A stretch of DNA of 64,000 bases from Kineosporia corallincola (GTDB lineage Bacteria; Actinomycetota; Actinomycetes; Actinomycetales; Kineosporiaceae), in the NCBI RefSeq assembly GCF_018499875.1, contig NZ_JAHBAY010000007.1, forward strand, positions 372,001 to 436,000, read 5' to 3'. Of this stretch, positions 58,266 through 64,000 are shown piece by piece. The notes beneath the pieces are model-generated. The model had not been told where the DNA came from. It searched no databases and saw only the letters and a list, made by a program, of their open reading frames with translations. The position numbers were made by a program, and so were the translations under genes. Position 1 is the stretch's first letter. Each line of letters starts with the position of its first letter.

Positions 58266-59420
58266 ATGAGCGTCACCGCGGCCAAGGGCTTCCGCGCCGC
58301 CGGGGTCGCCGCCGGGCTGAAGAGCACCGGCGCCCCCGACGTCGCACTGGTGGTGAACGACGGCCCGAACGACGCGGCCGCCGCCGTGTTCACCAGCAAT
58401 CGCTGCAAGGCCAACCCGGTGCTGTGGAGCGAGCGGGCGATCAGCGACGGCCGCCTGCGCGCCGTGGTGCTGAACTCCGGCGGCGCCAACTGCTACACCG
58501 GCGCCGAGGGCTTCCAGGTCACGCACGCCACCGCCGAGGAGGTGGCCCGGCTGAACGCGCTGTCACCGCTCGACGTGCTGGTCTGCTCCACCGGCCTGAT
58601 CGGCCTGCCGCTGCCGCAGGACCGTCTGCTGGCCGGCGTGGCCGACGCCACCACCCGGCTGACCGCCACCGGGGGCGGCGACGCGGCCGAGGCGATCCGC
58701 ACCACCGACTCGGTGAGCAAGCAGGCGAGCGTCACCTCGCCGCACGGCTGGAGCGTCGGCGGCATGGCCAAGGGCGCGGGCATGCTCGCCCCGGCCCTGG
58801 CCACCATGCTCGTCGTCATCACCACCGACGCCCTGGTCGACGGGCCCGGCCTGGACTCCGCGCTGCGCGCCGCCACCCGGGTCACCTTCGACCGGCTGGA
58901 CTCCGACGGCTGCCAGTCCACCAACGACACCGTGGCGCTGATGTCGTCCGGCGCCAGCGGCCTGGCCCCCGACCCGGTCGAGTTCACCGCCGCCGTCACC
59001 GCGGTCTGCCACGACCTGGCGCAGCAGCTGCTCGCCGACGCCGAGGGCTCCGAGCACGACATCGCGATCGAGGTGCGGGGCGCGGTCTCCGAGGAGGAGG
59101 CCGTCGAGGTCGGCCGCTCGGTCGCCCGCAGCAACCTGTTCAAGGCCGCGGTGTTCGGCAAGGACCCGAACTGGGGCCGCATCCTGGCCTCGGTCGGCAC
59201 CACGTCGGCCACCTTCGACCCGGCCGACCTGGACGTCGCGATGAACGACGTATGGGTCTGCCGCAAGAGCACCCCGGCCGAGAGCGCCGACGGCATCGAC
59301 CTGTCCGGCCGCAAGGTCGGCGTCGTCATCGACCTGAAGGCCGGCCCGGCCACCGCGACGGTGTGGACCAACGACCTCACCCACGCGTACGTGCACGAGA
59401 ACAGCGCGTACTCGTCGTGA
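58266..59420 (+). CDS. argJ: Glutamate N-acetyltransferase/amino-acid acetyltransferase
   Basis: 384 residues. It self-cleaves before Thr in [15 protein letters not shown], producing two chains; [13 protein letters not shown] and the C-terminal [16 protein letters not shown] are family marks. It recycles the acetyl group from N-acetylornithine to glutamate, and may also make acetylglutamate. GAGAGGAA precedes the ATG. The stop overlaps argB. Confidence 0.96.
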   Translation: MSVTAAKGFRAAGVAAGLKSTGAPDVALVVNDGPNDAAAAVFTSNRCKANPVLWSERAISDGRLRAVVLNSGGANCYTGAEGFQVTHATAEEVARLNALSPLDVLVCSTGLIGLPLPQDRLLAGVADATTRLTATGGGDAAEAIRTTDSVSKQASVTSPHGWSVGGMAKGAGMLAPALATMLVVITTDALVDGPGLDSALRAATRVTFDRLDSDGCQSTNDTVALMSSGASGLAPDPVEFTAAVTAVCHDLAQQLLADAEGSEHDIAIEVRGAVSEEEAVEVGRSVARSNLFKAAVFGKDPNWGRILASVGTTSATFDPADLDVAMNDVWVCRKSTPAESADGIDLSGRKVGVVIDLKAGPATATVWTNDLTHAYVHENSAYSS

Positions 59421-60333
59421 CCGACGTCCCCGACCTCTCCGCGGAGCAGAAGGCCGAGGTCCTCGTCGAGGCCCTGCCCTGGCTGCGCCGTTTCCAGGGC
59501 GCCGTCGCCGTGATCAAGTACGGCGGCAACGCGATGATCGACGACGACCTGAAGCGCGCCTTCGCCGAGGACGTGGTGTTCCTGCGCGCGGCCGGTCTCA
59601 AGCCCGTCGTCGTGCACGGCGGCGGCCCGCAGATCTCGTCCATGCTCAAGCGCCTGGGCATCAGCAGCGAGTTCCGCGGCGGTCTGCGGGTCACCACCCC
59701 GGAGACCATGGACGTGGTCCGGATGGTGCTCACCGGTCAGGTCAGCCGGGAACTGGTCGGCCTGATCAATCAGCACGGCCCGCTCGCGATCGGCATGTCG
59801 GGTGAGGACGGCGGACTGTTCCTCGCCGCGCGACGCGACGCCGTGGTGGACGGTTCGCCCGTCGACGTGGGCCTGGTCGGTGACGTGGTCGAGGTCGACC
59901 CGGCCGCGGTGCTCGACCTGATCGACGCCGGCCGGATCCCGGTGATCTCCACGGTCGCGCCGGACGACGACGGCCAGGTGCTCAACGTGAACGCCGACAC
60001 CGCCGCGGCCGCGCTCGCGATCGCGCTGCGGGCGCGCAAGTTCGTCGTCCTCACCGATGTCGAGGGCCTGTACGCGAACTGGCCGGACCGCTCGTCACTG
60101 CTGTCCGAGATCACCGACACCGACCTCGAGGCGATGCTGCCGTCGCTGGAGTCGGGCATGGTGCCGAAGATGGAGGCCTGCCTGCGCGCGGTGCGCGGCG
60201 ACGTGCCCACCGCCACCGTCATCGACGGGCGGGTCCCGCACAGTCTCCTGCTCGAGGTGTTCACCTCCAGCGGCGTCGGGACCATGGTCGTCCCGGCCCC
60301 CCAGCAGAACACGACCCAGAACGGGGGTGGCGC

Positions 60334-60337
<4 letters not shown>
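59417..60337 (+). CDS. argB: N-acetylglutamate kinase
   Basis: 306 residues. Amino acid kinase fold: [12 protein letters not shown] (phosphate Lys), [26 protein letters not shown] and [12 protein letters not shown]. It phosphorylates acetylglutamate and is the usual site of arginine feedback. GTG at 59417 overlaps the argJ stop; the long open frame upstream is not coding. Confidence 0.95.

Positions 60338-64000
<3,663 letters not shown>

Noticed and set aside
58424-59416. Upstream extension of the argB frame through argJ
   Set aside because: Open but noncoding; argJ occupies this stretch and argB starts at the GTGA overlap at 59417.

Overview
This is a GC-rich chromosomal segment from an actinomycete. 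The evidence is strong G/C bias at third codon positions, frequent GTG starts, GTGA/ATGA overlaps, a Wag31-SepF-type division locus and a meso-diaminopimelate-type MurE. The gene order fits the Kineosporiales and neighbouring orders, but I cannot fix the genus from sequence alone. No mobile element, CRISPR array, tRNA or rRNA gene was seen, and the window is almost entirely core genome.

Layout. (1) 1-5.2 kb: the 3' part of an error-prone DnaE2 polymerase, translationally coupled to a DinB-type Y-family polymerase, then a DUF3040 membrane protein. (2) 5.9-10.7 kb, minus strand: a MoxR ATPase - DUF58 - transglutaminase (TgpA-like) operon. (3) 11.1-30.4 kb: the division and cell wall (dcw) cluster, in order mraZ, rsmH, ftsL, ftsI, murE, mraY, a murD-like gene, ftsW, murG, murC, ftsQ, ftsZ, yggS, sepF, yggT, wag31. 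murF and pgeF are missing from their usual places, and the MurD-like protein has lost most of the residues that define the active site. (4) 30.5-34.9 kb: DksA/TraR-like protein, lspA, an RluD-type pseudouridine synthase, small membrane proteins, a decayed AraC-type regulator, a YbaK-type deacylase and a LON-domain protein. (5) 35-47.6 kb: histidine genes hisD, hisC, hisB, hisH and priA, interrupted by a TetR/SDR pair and by a LysR regulator divergent from sdhCAB. (6) 47.6-56.7 kb: SseB-like protein, MFS transporter, infC-rpmI-rplT, a TrmH-family methyltransferase and pheST. (7) 56.7-64 kb: arginine operon argC-ACT protein-argJ-argB-argD-argF-argR, then argH, which runs off the window end.

How the genes work together. 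The dcw genes supply lipid II synthesis (MurE, MraY, MurG, MurC) and the divisome (FtsL, FtsI, FtsQ, FtsW, FtsZ, SepF, Wag31). They are joined by 4-bp stop/start overlaps from rsmH to ftsQ, broken only at mraZ/rsmH and at the 180-bp gap where murF would be. MraZ probably represses its own promoter through five 10-bp-spaced GGAG repeats. The arginine genes form one coupled operon ending with its own repressor gene. Many operon heads carry a TANNNT hexamer 6-9 nt before the start codon and no Shine-Dalgarno sequence, which suggests leaderless transcripts.

The most unusual points are the MurD-like protein with a degraded active site in an intact reading frame, the missing murF, an FtsI with about 345 extra basic N-terminal residues, an IF3 more than twice the usual length whose only available start is ATC, and TTA codons inside murE and ftsZ.
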